Positions 1-7,479 of a stretch of 38,209 nucleotides of DNA are shown piece by piece. The stretch is taken from assembly GCA_030604525.1 (NCBI GenBank), contig JAUVVQ010000022.1, positions 1 to 38,209 of the forward strand. The letters are read 5' to 3'. The notes beneath the pieces are model-generated. The model was not told where the DNA came from. It saw only the letters and a list, made by a program, of their open reading frames with translations, and made no database searches. Source of the DNA: Phycisphaerae bacterium. GTDB taxonomy: Bacteria; Planctomycetota; Phycisphaerae; Sedimentisphaerales; Anaerobacaceae. The position numbers were made by a program, and so were the translations under genes. The first letter of the stretch is position 1. Every line of letters starts with the position of its first letter.

Positions 1-42
1 ACTGGAAATATTAAATCCCGCAAAGGCGCCAAGGCGCAAAGA
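1..42. repeat. Dispersed repeat at the left end
   Basis: The first 42 bases match 38168-38209 in the same orientation with one difference (A versus G at the 13th base). The core is CGCAAAGGCGCCAAGGCGCA, itself built from repeated GGCGC words. I recall this kind of word repeat as common between genes in many bacteria; that is memory, not a search. It marks intergenic, repeat-rich DNA. Confidence 0.85.
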
Positions 43-131
43 AAAGATGAAAGAAAATGGGTGTTCAAAAGTACCTCCTGTTTTAGAGTTTTCTATTTTC
101 GGGGCGGGGGGAAAACACGCCCTCTATGTTA

Positions 132-228
132 GGGGGGACTTGCGCATTTGGTAGATTCCGGACAATAGGCAGTAGTTAGCAACAATTAGAAGAGGTGAAT
201 GCGCTTTGGGGGGACTTGCGCGTTTGGT
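132..228. repeat. Duplicated GGGGGGACTTGCGC word
   Basis: Two near-identical copies, at 132-152 and 208-228, read GGGGGGACTTGCGC followed by A/G-TTTGGT. They are separated by unrelated sequence and lie in the repeat-rich left flank. Confidence 0.7.
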
Positions 229-252
229 CGAAAAGCAATAGCGGATAGGGGG

Positions 253-463
253 TCCGCCTGCGGCGAATGAGGGGTTAGGGATGAGAGGGGCGAGGGGTTA
301 AGGGCGAGGGGTTCCGCTTTCGGAGGGTCTTCGATTTGGGGTTGCTTGTCAATCAGGGTTTATGGGTTCCAGTGTTTAAGGGTTCAAGGGTTCAAGGGTT
401 CTAGGGTTTCGGGTTACGGAGAACGGACAGCGTAGAGCGGATAGTGGGTCCGCCTGCGGCGGA
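253..463. repeat. Two TCCGCC-GGCGGA hairpin repeats
   Basis: Copies at 253-267 (TCCGCC-TGC-GGCGAA, one arm mutated) and 449-463 (TCCGCC-TGC-GGCGGA, perfect) share surrounding words (GGATAG...GGGTCCGCCTGCGGCG.ATGA). Related hairpins occur at 1088-1107 and 3997-4011. All four lie in the first 4.1 kb. Confidence 0.65.
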
Positions 464-703
464 TGAACCGGTAGAGAGTAGATAGTAGCCAGTAGTCAGT
501 ATAAAGAATGATTAAATTTATTGACAGTGGGTCGGGATTTGTGTAGGTATAGATTTATGGGAAGTGGTGTTTGTGGTGTTAAAAGTTGAGGATGTTCTAA
601 ATTCTTCACGGAGGTTTACGCGGTATTTTTGAATTATTGGTAAATGGTGTGCTGTTGTGAGATTTATAAAGTGCGAAAGTTGTGAGCGAAGGAGGCAAAA
701 GAA

Positions 704-1021
704 ATGGTACAATGGACAGAAACGAACAAAGATGTTTTGCGTATTGTAAAAATATCTAAAGAAATCCCTATTGGAGGTATAGTAGAATTGGAACTAGTCG
801 ACGGAAAACACATCGAAGGTGTTCTTCGTAAGGTAAACATAGGTAATAATGCAGGTCGAGGAGGTTGGAAGTATTATGGGGAACTAGAAATTGAGACAAA
901 AAGAAAAGAAATATGTGTGATTGACTATCTGAATATCAAATCGGCAAAAAACGTTTGGAGCGATGATAAAGCGAAAGAATATGAAGAATTAGGATTAATA
1001 ACAATCGTGGAAGAGAGATAA
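704..1021 (+). CDS. Hypothetical protein, 105 aa
   Basis: I do not recognise this family. The start has a good ribosome binding site (GAAGGAGG about 7 bases upstream). The protein is soluble and charged, with no signal peptide or membrane segment. Residues 23-75 alternate hydrophobic and charged residues (IGGIVELELVDGKHIEGVLR), as expected of a small beta-barrel. An Sm-like or Hfq-like fold is possible but unproven. The C-terminus is charged and helical. It is AT-rich like the three genes that follow and unlike the genes beyond 4383, so it probably arrived with them. It is 179 bases upstream of the precursor-like peptide and probably separately transcribed. A role in that system is possible only by proximity. 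Confidence 0.75.
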   Translation: MVQWTETNKDVLRIVKISKEIPIGGIVELELVDGKHIEGVLRKVNIGNNAGRGGWKYYGELEIETKRKEICVIDYLNIKSAKNVWSDDKAKEYEELGLITIVEER

Positions 1022-1087
1022 TACACGTGACGCTGAGTGAAAAGGTTCACATATTATTTCCGGTAGAGTAAATTGTTAAGCAAAGAG

Positions 1088-1107
1088 TCCGCCAGAGGGA
1101 CGGCGGA
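1088..1107. repeat. TCCGCC-GGCGGA hairpin
   Basis: TCCGCC at 1088-1093 pairs with GGCGGA at 1102-1107 across the loop AGAGGGAC. It resembles the hairpins at 253-267 and 449-463 and sits in the 179-base gap between the genes at 704 and 1201. There is no T-run, so it is unlikely to be a simple terminator. Confidence 0.5.
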
Positions 1108-1200
1108 TAAATGTTGTATGGCTCGGCCAAAGGTATTATTATGTTATGTGATCAATGTCTGTGTTTGCAAATAATTTTAAAAGACTGATAGGAGGCGATT

Positions 1201-1410
1201 ATGAAAAATAATCTTGTTATTGAGAAATCTTTCAAATACGAAGTCGGATCCTCCAAGATCGAAATTCCAAAAAACTATATTTACGATTCAGAATCAGGCT
1301 ATTGGATTAATGAAAAGACCAAAATACCTATGATTCTCGATTCAGAAGGAATTAGGCCAAGAACAAAGAAAGAAGATATTGAGACGGGGGAAGATAGAAA
1401 AGGTGAATAA
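1201..1410 (+). CDS. Putative graspetide (ATP-grasp RiPP) precursor peptide, 69 aa
   Basis: This small peptide is encoded directly before, and overlaps by 8 bases, an MvdD-type ATP-grasp ligase. The start is secure: AGGAGG lies 6-7 bases before ATG. The N-terminal half (residues 1-45) would be the leader and holds SGYWINEKTKIPM at 32-44. The C-terminal part (about 46-69) would be the core. It is rich in Thr, Lys, Asp and Glu (RTKKEDIETGED at 54-65), the residues that omega-ester and omega-amide ligases join side chain to side chain. There is no membrane segment or Cys. The microviridin leader motif PFFARFL is absent, so if it is a graspetide it belongs to another class. The precursor role is inferred from position, size and composition. 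Alternatively it is a small accessory protein. Confidence 0.6.
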   Translation: MKNNLVIEKSFKYEVGSSKIEIPKNYIYDSESGYWINEKTKIPMILDSEGIRPRTKKEDIETGEDRKGE

Positions 1411-2335
1411 TATTGAAGTACTAATATTATCAAATAAATTTGACTTTACAACAGATTATGTCTGCGTTGAATTAAGAAAGCGAAAAGTTAAATATCTACG
1501 TATAAATAGGGATAGTTTTCGTTTTTACAAAGTTGAATTTGATGTAAATGCAGAAGAACTGTTAATGACTTCAGATAAGACAAAGTATTTGATTAATGGT
1601 GGATTAAAGTCAGTTTACTATCGTGCACCAACGTATTTTAGAGAAACATTTTTAAAACAATTTTCTGCCGAAGATCAATTATATAATTCTCAATGGATGT
1701 CATTTATCAGAAATTTAACATTTTTTGAAGATGCAAAATGGATGAACAATCCTGTGGATACTTATAAAGCAGAAAATAAGATTCTACAATTAAAATACGC
1801 TAAAGAGGTTGGATTAAGGATACCAGATACTCTTATTACGAATAATAACAATTTTAAGTTTAACAAACCAAATGTTGCTGTGAAATCCTTAGATACAGCA
1901 TTGTTTTCGATAGATGGTAAGGAAGCATTTTTCTACACGAACATTTTGTCAATTAAGGAATTCAAAGCATATGATATAAGCTTGTTTCCAGTCATAATTC
2001 AACATAATTTAGATCCTAAGGTTGATTATCGAGTCACAATAGCTGGGAATAAAGTATACTCGACATTAATATCAGAAAATGGCAAAGGGATATCGGGGGA
2101 TTGGAGAAAAAAGAAGGATACCCTGAATTTCGTTGATTGTGAAATGCCTGATAGCATAAAAGAAAAGTGTCTAAGGCTGCTCAAAAAATTAAACCTCAAT
2201 TTCGGGGGCATTGATTTAGTAAAATATGATAACGATTTTTACTTTATTGAAATTAACCCAACAGGTGAATGGGCTTGGCTTGTAGACACAGCAAACCATA
2301 AAATCTATGAAGGTATATGTGATTTCTTGTCATGA
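1403..2335 (+). CDS. MvdD/MvdC-type ATP-grasp peptide maturase (graspetide ligase)
   Basis: A 310-aa protein of the ATP-grasp superfamily, closest by eye to MvdC/MvdD-like macrocyclases. These use ATP to activate Asp/Glu side chains of a precursor and join them to Thr/Ser or Lys. Family-typical features are the N-terminal Rossmann-like segment (IEVLILSNKFDFTTDYVC), SVYYRAPTYFRE at 70-81 (the place of the family's YRRP-like motif), and the C-terminal metal/ATP site GGIDLV (268-273) plus FIEINPTGEWAWL (281-293), with E283 and N285 as expected Mg ligands. I chose GTG 1403 because a GGGGGAAG sequence precedes it and homology-like sequence begins there. A TTG at 1379 would be in the same frame. 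The start lies inside the end of the precursor gene, suggesting translational coupling. Its stop overlaps the next start (ATGA). Confidence 0.85.
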   Translation: MNNIEVLILSNKFDFTTDYVCVELRKRKVKYLRINRDSFRFYKVEFDVNAEELLMTSDKTKYLINGGLKSVYYRAPTYFRETFLKQFSAEDQLYNSQWMSFIRNLTFFEDAKWMNNPVDTYKAENKILQLKYAKEVGLRIPDTLITNNNNFKFNKPNVAVKSLDTALFSIDGKEAFFYTNILSIKEFKAYDISLFPVIIQHNLDPKVDYRVTIAGNKVYSTLISENGKGISGDWRKKKDTLNFVDCEMPDSIKEKCLRLLKKLNLNFGGIDLVKYDNDFYFIEINPTGEWAWLVDTANHKIYEGICDFLS

Positions 2336-3219
2336 AAAATTTTCTAAAGCGTTTATTTGACATCCTTTTTCCGATACTAAGATTTATTTCTGCTAATAGG
2401 AAAATAAACAAACGGATTGCAGCAATTGATAATAAGCAATACGAAAATAATTTCCTCTATATTGGTGATTATCAAAAATATAGCTACGAGGAAATATTAC
2501 CTTTTTATCAAAAAACAATTGAAATAAAGAAAACGCTTGAAGACAAGGCTAAAATAAGTGCTGTCGGGATTACTATTTCGACTTCCATAATTGTTGGATT
2601 GTCTGGCCTTCTTCTTAATTTAAATATAGATGTAAAACAATTAAACGCAATAAATATACTACTCATAATTCTATGCGTGATAGTTATAGTTCACATAAAT
2701 ATTTCTGGGATTCTTGCTTTATTTGTGATTGGGAATAAGAATAAAATCTACCAATTGTTTCCGGAAGACTCGAAATTAAGTAAAAAGAAACAAGCAAATT
2801 GTCTGTCAATTTTTACAGAGCAGAACACAAATTTAAATATAATCCGCCAAAATTATGTTTACAGTAGCTTTCTTCACTTAATATATTCAGTACTAATGTT
2901 AAGTTTAATTTTTGTTCTAGCTACATTTAATTTCAATGGGGGGAGGAATAAAAGTGTAGATTTGCTCAAGTTGTCAGATGAACTTGCTTTTTGTGTAAAA
3001 AACAATAAAAAGCAGTTTATGGATGCTGCGCATGACATAAAAAGGTTACAATCAAATATTAAACTCAACAAATCTAATTATGAGAGTATTGAAAAAGAGA
3101 TATCTATCCTAAAGACTAAGTTGTTGAAAACCTACGAATTAATAAATGTTTTAGACAAAAAAGCAAAATTGAAAAGATTGTCGCGTCGGGGTAAAAGCAA
3201 AGGAAAAGAGCCAGAGTAG
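2332..3219 (+). CDS. Membrane protein with C-terminal coiled coil, 295 aa
   Basis: The start overlaps the ATP-grasp stop (ATGA), so it is part of the same operon. I do not recognise the family. Predicted membrane segments are about 75-97, 105-135 and 177-200. The N-terminus is basic and amphipathic. Residues 208-285 are a charged helical stretch with heptad-like hydrophobic spacing, likely a coiled coil, ending in a Lys/Arg-rich tail. The pattern '..TLEDKAKISAVG' leading into a close pair of helices is loosely like small two-helix membrane effectors of bacterial conflict systems, but this is only a resemblance. It is not an ABC exporter and has no peptidase motif. Possible roles are export, immunity, or acting as an effector that the modified peptide controls. 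AT-rich codon use matches the two genes before it. Confidence 0.75.
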   Translation: MKNFLKRLFDILFPILRFISANRKINKRIAAIDNKQYENNFLYIGDYQKYSYEEILPFYQKTIEIKKTLEDKAKISAVGITISTSIIVGLSGLLLNLNIDVKQLNAINILLIILCVIVIVHINISGILALFVIGNKNKIYQLFPEDSKLSKKKQANCLSIFTEQNTNLNIIRQNYVYSSFLHLIYSVLMLSLIFVLATFNFNGGRNKSVDLLKLSDELAFCVKNNKKQFMDAAHDIKRLQSNIKLNKSNYESIEKEISILKTKLLKTYELINVLDKKAKLKRLSRRGKSKGKEPE

Positions 3220-3360
3220 ACAATGGATCTTGAACGACTGGAGCAACTCAACCATATTATGGAAGCGAAACAATCGCAAGTAAATGAAACAAGGGAGGAT
3301 TGAATTAAGACAGGCGATTGTTAAAATGGTGCGGTGAAGTTGAGAAGGAAAGAAAGATGA

Positions 3361-3395
3361 CCCCCGAGGCAGGTCTCGGGGGCTAAGCATAAAAG
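3361..3395 (+). repeat. REP-like hairpin, copy 1
   Basis: CCCCCGAG (3361-3368), loop GCAGGT, then CTCGGGGG (3375-3382): a perfect 8-bp stem. It is followed by the conserved tail CTAAGCATAAAAG. It lies upstream of, and in the same orientation as, a decayed RAYT gene. Confidence 0.8.
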
Positions 3396-3436
3396 CAACC
3401 AGCAGTGTAATCATTGGGATAAGAATAAAAGAAGGA

Positions 3437-3471
3437 CCCGCGAGGCAGGTCTCGGGGGCTAAGCATAAAAG
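3437..3471 (+). repeat. REP-like hairpin, copy 2
   Basis: CCCGCGAG (3437-3444), loop GCAGGT, then CTCGGGGG (3451-3458), followed by the tail CTAAGCATAAAAG. It repeats copy 1 at an offset of 76 bases and has one mismatch in the stem (C to G). Confidence 0.8.
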
Positions 3472-3502
3472 AATAAACCTGAACAATTTTGAAGGAATTT
3501 GT

Positions 3503-3957
3503 ATGCGGGAGACATTAGGTTATATGGTGACATGGACGACGTACGGGACGTAGCTGCAAGGCGATAAAAGAGGGTATGTAAAGAAAGGGGTGAAATTCTC
3601 AAAGGGGATCGAAAATTACGGGAGGCAAATAAGTCAAAACTCGCGGGTAAATCCGTGAGATTGACCAAGACAGAACGCAAGGTTGTAGAAGAAGCAATTG
3701 TTGAGGAAGCAGTGAGATGGGGGCAATGCGTTCATGCCATCTCGGTATGTTCCAATCATGTTCATATTGTTTTGGGATATAACGGGCGTGAGCTCAGTCG
3801 TTCGGTGAGGCGCTATAAGAATGCGGCTTATTTTGCGCTCAGAAAAAGTGGACGTCATGAACGCGTTTGGACAAAAGGATACGATAAGCGGTATTGTTTC
3901 AATAAAGAGGCGTTGGAAAAGAGAATAAATTATGTCAGAGCACACAATAAAGGATAA
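3503..3957 (+). pseudogene. Decayed REP-associated tyrosine transposase (RAYT, Y1_Tnp family)
   Basis: RAYTs are single-domain HUH/Y1 transposases related to IS200/IS605 that mobilise REP hairpins. The reading frame opens at ATG 3503 (GAAGGA upstream) with ETLGYMVTWTTYGT. It hits TAG at 3551-3553, where the family normally has Trp before LQGDKRGYV. It then continues in the same frame to TGA at 3656-3658. The rest (3655-3957, RLTKTERKVVEE...) is one frame over. That second part keeps the HUH motif NHVHIV, and the distal part RVWTKGYDKRYCFNKEALEKRINYVRAHN is typical. One nonsense mutation and one frameshift make it a pseudogene; the loss looks recent because everything between is readable. An unfixed sequencing error cannot explain both lesions easily. 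Confidence 0.85.
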
Positions 3958-3996
3958 CATGACCCCCGAACGGCCTACGGGCAATAATAATATCAA

Positions 3997-4011
3997 TCCG
4001 CCAAAGGCGGA
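3997..4011. repeat. TCCGCC-AAA-GGCGGA hairpin
   Basis: A perfect 6-bp stem with loop AAA, of the same kind as the hairpins at 253, 449 and 1088. Confidence 0.65.
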
Positions 4012-4093
4012 CGCAAGCGAATGAAAAATGCAAAACTGATGAGATTGCCACGTCGGGTTAAAAAAAGGGACAACCCCGACGTAAAGACAAAAA

Positions 4094-4120
4094 CCTCCAA
4101 CGTAAAGTTGGGGGCTAAGC
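4094..4120 (+). repeat. REP-like hairpin, copy 3
   Basis: CCTCCAAC (4094-4101), loop GTAAA, GTTGGGGG (4107-4114), then CTAAGC. The stem sequence differs from copies 1 and 2, but paired changes keep it folded and the tail GGGGGCTAAGC is identical. Compensatory change suggests that the fold matters. Confidence 0.7.
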
Positions 4121-4130
4121 GAGGCGGAAT

Positions 4131-4157
4131 GCTCTGCGGAAGCAGAGCTTGTTTTTT
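4131..4157 (+). terminator. Rho-independent terminator
   Basis: GCTCTGC (4131-4137), loop GGAA, GCAGAGC (4142-4148), followed by TTGTTTTTT. It lies downstream of the RAYT remnant and would end plus-strand transcripts leaving the island. Confidence 0.75.
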
Positions 4158-4173
4158 AAAAAAATAGATTCCT

Positions 4174-4200
4174 GCCCCTGCTTTCGCAGGGGTGACAATC
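4174..4200. repeat. CCCCTGC-TTTC-GCAGGGG dispersed hairpin
   Basis: A 27-base unit consisting of the hairpin CCCCTGCTTTCGCAGGGG plus TGACAATC. It is identical at 38084-38110. Flanks differ slightly (TTGCGCAGGA here, CTGCGCGGGG there). Confidence 0.8.
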
Positions 4201-4382
4201 TTGCGCAGGAATGACAGGATTGGTGGATTGAGATTGCCGCGTGGGCCTATGGCCGAGGAGAGTAGAACAGGTGAACAGGAGAGCAGTTGAAAGACAGTAA
4301 GAATATCGAGGTTCGTATCCGGAAGCTGAGATAGGGTAGAGGGGTAGTCTTTAGCGCCAGGGGATTTTCAGGTTTTCAGGTA

Positions 4383-5105
4383 TCAATGACGAGCAATTAA
4401 CTGTTTTATATGATTGATTCGTGTTTTGCAGGGAGGATGTGAGGAGAAGTATTTTCCGATTTCCGATTTTTTTTCGAGTTTCATTATTCTCTGGAAGAAT
4501 TTGATTGCGGCGTAAGGGTCGTTGCCGGCTGCGATGGTTAAGCGAAAGCCGAGTTCGTCGGCCTGCAATTCCTGTTCGCGTGAATAGGCACTGGTAAGAA
4601 AGTTAATTCCCACCTCTCGCAAATAGGCGGCGAGGATATTAGTTGCAGAGACGGTTCTGGAAGCTGCGGCGATTGCGGAGTTACTGAGCATTCTTTCCAT
4701 AGCGTGTCCCTTGATGACGTGCGCCATTTCGTGGCTGATAACAAATGCGATTTCGTTTTTATTTTTTTGACACAGGTCCACGAGTGAGCTGCTTACGAAA
4801 ATGAAACCTCCGGGCAGGCAAAAAGCGTTTGGCGGTGTGGTGTCGATGGATTCGAATTGGAATGAGCGTTGCTCGTCTGCGACGCATTTGGTTAGTGAGG
4901 AGCCGATTTCATTGAGAAGTTCTGTATTTTCCGGGCTGGCGTCGAGGTTGAATTTTTGTCGGATTTCATTTGCCATATCGCGTCCTACGAGTGTCTCTGT
5001 CTGGATGGCTTGTGTCCGGTTGCTGGCAGCGGTATGCCAAATCCATTTGGCCTTGCGGACGGTGGGGCCGGCCATTTTGCCGAGCTTGTAGAATATATTG
5101 CTCAT
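4383..5105 (-). CDS. M48 family zinc metalloprotease, 240 aa
   Basis: A zinc-dependent endopeptidase of the M48 (Ste24/HtpX/LoiP-like) family. The zinc site is visible: HEMAH at 125-129 and the downstream ExxxD, E179 to D183 (ELQAD). The family's SHPP motif near the C-terminus (SSHPPCKTRI) is also present. No membrane segments or clear signal peptide are seen, so this is the short soluble type rather than HtpX or Ste24. Location is uncertain without an export signal. Proteins of this type usually take part in protein quality control of the envelope. It follows the uracil-DNA glycosylase gene by 24 bases on the same strand, so the two are probably cotranscribed, although their functions are unrelated. 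The start ATG at 5105 has only a weak ribosome binding site. Confidence 0.88.
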   Translation of the reverse strand: MSNIFYKLGKMAGPTVRKAKWIWHTAASNRTQAIQTETLVGRDMANEIRQKFNLDASPENTELLNEIGSSLTKCVADEQRSFQFESIDTTPPNAFCLPGGFIFVSSSLVDLCQKNKNEIAFVISHEMAHVIKGHAMERMLSNSAIAAASRTVSATNILAAYLREVGINFLTSAYSREQELQADELGFRLTIAAGNDPYAAIKFFQRIMKLEKKSEIGKYFSSHPPCKTRINHIKQLIARH

Positions 5106-5129
5106 TTTATTTGAACCGCTTTTGTTTTT

Positions 5130-5768
5130 TTAGTGTTTTGGTATTGGCAGGTTAAGCTCTTCGAGGACGGATTTCATATCTTCCCAGACTTTTCTTCTGT
5201 TATCCTTCGAGTAATTTCTGAGCAGGTATGCGGGGTGGTATGTGGGCATAAGCTTGACGGCGGGTTTTCCGAGTCCGGCGTAGTACTGGTGGAATTGTCC
5301 TCTGAGCTGTCCTATTGGTTTTGTGGTATCGAGCAGAGTTCTTGCGGCGTGTGCTCCGAGAGCGATGATGATTTCGGGGTTTATGATTTCGATTTGCTGC
5401 TGGAGGTAGGGGAGGCAATTTGTAATTTCATCTGGTTTTGGGTCGCGGTTTTCCGGTGGTCTGCATTTCAAGATATTTCCGATATAGACGTCTTTTTTTT
5501 TCAGTCCTGAGGCGGCGAGAATTTTATCGAGTAGTTTTCCCGCCCGTCCAACGAATGGTTTTCCCTGAGCGTCTTCGTCAGCGCCCGGTCCTTCGCCGAC
5601 AAACATTATTTGTGCGTTCGGGTTTCCTTCGCCCGGGACGGCGTTTGTGCGTGATGAGCCGAGAGGGCATTTTCTGCATTTTTCGATTTGGTCGGCGAGT
5701 TCCCGGAGCTGTTCGTTTTTGGCGGCGATGTCGGAATCGGTTTGGTTTGTATCGGTTTGATTTTGCAT
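5130..5768 (-). CDS. Uracil-DNA glycosylase, family 4 (Fe-S type)
   Basis: Removes uracil from DNA at the first step of base excision repair. With this start the protein is 212 aa, the usual size for family 4. Visible features: four Cys for the [4Fe-4S] cluster (C31, C34, C102, C118), the active-site loop GEGPGADEDAQG (58-69), KPFVGRAG, the NILKCRPPENRDP block, and the HPAYLL motif (178-183). The frame stays open far upstream, into the glutamate dehydrogenase gene. I chose ATG 5768 because GAAGGG precedes it by about 10 bases. ATG 5864 would add 32 residues but has no Shine-Dalgarno sequence at a proper distance. Starts beyond 5903 would need reading through the terminator and are excluded. 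Confidence 0.9.
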   Translation of the reverse strand: MQNQTDTNQTDSDIAAKNEQLRELADQIEKCRKCPLGSSRTNAVPGEGNPNAQIMFVGEGPGADEDAQGKPFVGRAGKLLDKILAASGLKKKDVYIGNILKCRPPENRDPKPDEITNCLPYLQQQIEIINPEIIIALGAHAARTLLDTTKPIGQLRGQFHQYYAGLGKPAVKLMPTYHPAYLLRNYSKDNRRKVWEDMKSVLEELNLPIPKH

Positions 5769-5902
5769 ATCGAGTTTTCCCTTCACGATAAATCCGTCGG
5801 TAAAGAAGTTGTTCATCTTGAGGTGCTGGTTTATGAATTTGTCGGTGTCTATATTTTTTCCCATCGTTGTGGATTTTAATGTTACCTTCGGGATTTGGCA
5901 AT

Positions 5903-5938
5903 AAAAAAGGGCGCCTGTTTGAGAAAAGCGCCCTTTTT
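5903..5938 (-). terminator. Terminator of glutamate dehydrogenase gene
   Basis: AAGGGCGC (5907-5914) and GCGCCCTT (5928-5935) form a GC-rich stem with A- and T-tracts on both sides. It therefore works as a terminator in either direction. It lies 18 bases beyond the glutamate dehydrogenase stop. Confidence 0.88.
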
Positions 5939-5955
5939 GATAGTTGCAGTATTTT

Positions 5956-7338
<1,383 letters not shown>

Positions 7339-7386
7339 TCAGAAACATTGGTAATAAGTTTTGTTAGTAATGCCATAGTTTGAGTT

Positions 7387-7415
7387 TTGACAAAGAACAA
7401 CGCAAGCACTACAAT
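7387..7415 (+). promoter_or_regulatory. Sigma-70-type promoter for the LysR gene
   Basis: TTGACA (7387-7392), a 17-base spacer, then TACAAT (7410-7415). Transcription would start near 7422, giving a leader of about 58 bases. A weak dyad, TGGTAATAA (from 7350) against TGGCATTAC (complement of the copy ending near 7375), lies between the two genes and could be a LysR operator. That part is low confidence. Confidence 0.65.
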
Positions 7416-7479
7416 ATAGGCGAAAAATATGGATAGGCCAAGGGTTAAATAATAATAGGAGGTATTAGTTTATCTAATA

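Larger units (their letters stand above)
43..703. other. Repeat-rich intergenic region
   Basis: No convincing gene is seen. The stretch is made of low-complexity G-rich words (AGGGGTTAAGGG, GGGTTCAAGGGTTC), a duplicated GGGGGGACTTGCGC word and two TCCGCC-TGC hairpins. A consensus -35 hexamer TTGACA lies at 521-526, but the best -10 (TAGGTA, 544-549) is poor. If it is used, the gene at 704 has a leader of about 150 bases. The minus-strand open frame at 518-712 has no ribosome binding site and no recognisable protein character. Confidence 0.7.
3220..3502. other. Intergenic region with REP-like hairpins
   Basis: Two REP-like hairpins fill the middle. At 3223-3303 there is a 26-codon frame (MDLERLEQLNHIMEAK...) with protein-like, Glu-rich helical composition but no Shine-Dalgarno sequence. 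It could be a relic of a longer gene and I do not call it. Confidence 0.5.
3958..4382. other. Repeat mosaic downstream of the RAYT remnant
   Basis: No gene is seen. From left to right it contains a partial REP-like half (ATGACCCCCGA, 3959-3969, as before copy 1), a TCCGCC-AAA-GGCGGA hairpin, GATTGCC(A/G)CGT words (near 4045 and 4231), a third REP-like hairpin, a terminator and a CCCCTGC hairpin repeat. Confidence 0.65.

Noticed and set aside
518-712. 64-codon minus-strand frame in the left intergenic region
   Set aside because: No ribosome binding site, low-complexity composition, overlaps the start of the well-supported gene at 704.
3223-3303. 26-codon frame MDLERLEQLNHIMEAK...
   Set aside because: Protein-like composition but no ribosome binding site and no recognisable family; may be a gene relic.
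3361-4120. Possible CRISPR array from repeated hairpins
   Set aside because: Only three copies, irregular spacing (76 bases, then more than 600), differing stems, no Cas genes. A RAYT relic explains them better.
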